DNA from: an uncultured Burkholderiales bacterium
Lineage (GTDB): Bacteria; Pseudomonadota; Gammaproteobacteria; Burkholderiales; Burkholderiaceae_E
NCBI GenBank assembly: GCA_902826305.1
Contig: CADEEH010000004.1
Location: 21,524 to 85,523, forward strand
Direction of reading: 5' to 3'
DNA: 64,000 nt
Part shown: positions 63,620 to 64,000 of the stretch, piece after piece
Numbering within the stretch: position 1 is the first letter of the stretch
Layout of the letters: each line of letters starts with the position of its first letter
Notes under the pieces: model-generated
The model's input: the letters and a program-made list of their open reading frames with translations, nothing else
Database searches by the model: none
What the model was told of the DNA's origin: nothing
Translations under genes and position numbers: made by a program

Positions 63620-64000
63620 TCAGCGCACGCGCCCGGCCAGCGCGGCCTTGACCGCGGGGCTGGCGTGCAGTGCGCCGAGGACGTCGATCGATTCGATCGT
63701 GGCCAGCGCCAGCTCGGGTGTGACGTCGGGCGCAATCGAGGCGAGGCCCAGCACGCGGATGCGCAGTTTCTGTCGGGCCGCCTTCAGGGCCTTCAGGTCG
63801 TCGGCGCTGAAGTGCTGCAGCCCCAGCACCAGCGTCTTTCTCGCAACCGCCTGCTTGACCACATCGGCGTGCACGCCGAGCTGGTTGCGGATGGCCGTGC
63901 GGATGAAGTCGGTGCGGTTGCCGTAGAAGCCCTCGGACACGAGCAGGTCGATGTGACCGAGATCCACGAAGCCGAGGTTGATCGTGATCTTCTCGGAGTC
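63620..64000 (-). CDS. CopG/ribbon-helix-helix type protein, partial
   Basis: The frame runs off the window edge at 64000; the first readable residues DSEKITINLGFVDLGHIDLL match the conserved N-terminal part of this family. NRTDFIRTAIRNQL is the ribbon-helix-helix-like helix. The visible part is 127 residues, ending with a helical region (ADDLKALKAARQKLRIRVLG). Such proteins bind DNA as dimers. It lies 26 bp upstream of the esterase gene on the same strand, so it may regulate it. Confidence 0.75.
   Translation of the reverse strand, partial: DSEKITINLGFVDLGHIDLLVSEGFYGNRTDFIRTAIRNQLGVHADVVKQAVARKTLVLGLQHFSADDLKALKAARQKLRIRVLGLASIAPDVTPELALATIESIDVLGALHASPAVKAALAGRVR

Noticed and set aside
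1..64000. CRISPR arrays, tRNA or rRNA genes
   Set aside because: I saw no regularly spaced repeats and no cloverleaf or rRNA-like sequence on reading; a covariance-model scan could still reveal a missed tRNA.

Overview
The window is high-GC bacterial DNA from a Gram-negative host: it carries many Sec, Tat and lipobox signals, a beta-barrel-like protein, TRAP and Liv-type transporters and a PHB-depolymerase-family esterase. A betaproteobacterium of the Burkholderiales type fits best, but that is inference because no rRNA or marker gene is present. I found no tRNA, rRNA or CRISPR array.  LEFT, ACCESSORY REGION (1-16.4 kb). A 5'-truncated Fic gene is followed by a type III restriction subunit, decayed gene fragments and an unknown 482-aa protein. 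Next comes a compact four-gene operon (7401-10375): a small protein starting Met-Gly-Ser, a PfkB-like kinase fused to a nucleoside 2-deoxyribosyltransferase-like domain, a QueC-like enzyme, and an OGG/HhH-GPD-like glycosylase. The last three overlap or abut. The QueC plus OGG pairing recalls type IV CBASS, and the Met-Gly small protein recalls QatB, yet neither system's other hallmark genes are present. I consider this the most interesting system here, probably an undescribed relative of the 7-deazaguanine-linked defence systems. Around it lie an M23 peptidase, a possible PD-(D/E)xK-like protein, an SGNH hydrolase and fragments of an integrase, its HTH partner and IS3- and IS256-type transposases. 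Two near-identical 34-bp sequences in inverted orientation bracket 6.85-16.12 kb.  CELL-ENVELOPE AND SECRETED REGION (16.4-38.2 kb). It holds a beta-barrel-like protein, a lipoprotein hydrolase, a Tat-exported acetamidase/formamidase, small membrane proteins and a frameshifted hydrolase. It continues with a 1741-aa repeat protein, a TMTC-like membrane protein, a secreted HExxH protein, a beta-propeller/M6-like metalloprotease and a CxxCH-plus-VWD protein.  CATABOLIC REGION (38.2-47.9 kb). A GntR regulator, aldehyde dehydrogenase, alpha/beta hydrolase and FAH-family gene run leftward. A complete Liv-type ABC transporter and a second hydrolase run rightward. The intergenic space holds palindromes that fit a GntR operator. 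Together they look like an uptake-plus-degradation unit for an unknown organic acid or amino-acid-like compound.  RIGHT REGION (47.9-64 kb). It holds a DUF2278 protein, a fusion of a contractile-injection tail-tube protein with a truncated AAA+ ATPase, a BLUF photoreceptor paired with an EAL phosphodiesterase, a DUF1348 protein, SodC, Kup, small stress-type proteins, a TRAP transporter, a DUF2383 protein, a sorbosone-dehydrogenase-like lipoprotein, a PHB-depolymerase-family esterase and a partial ribbon-helix-helix protein.
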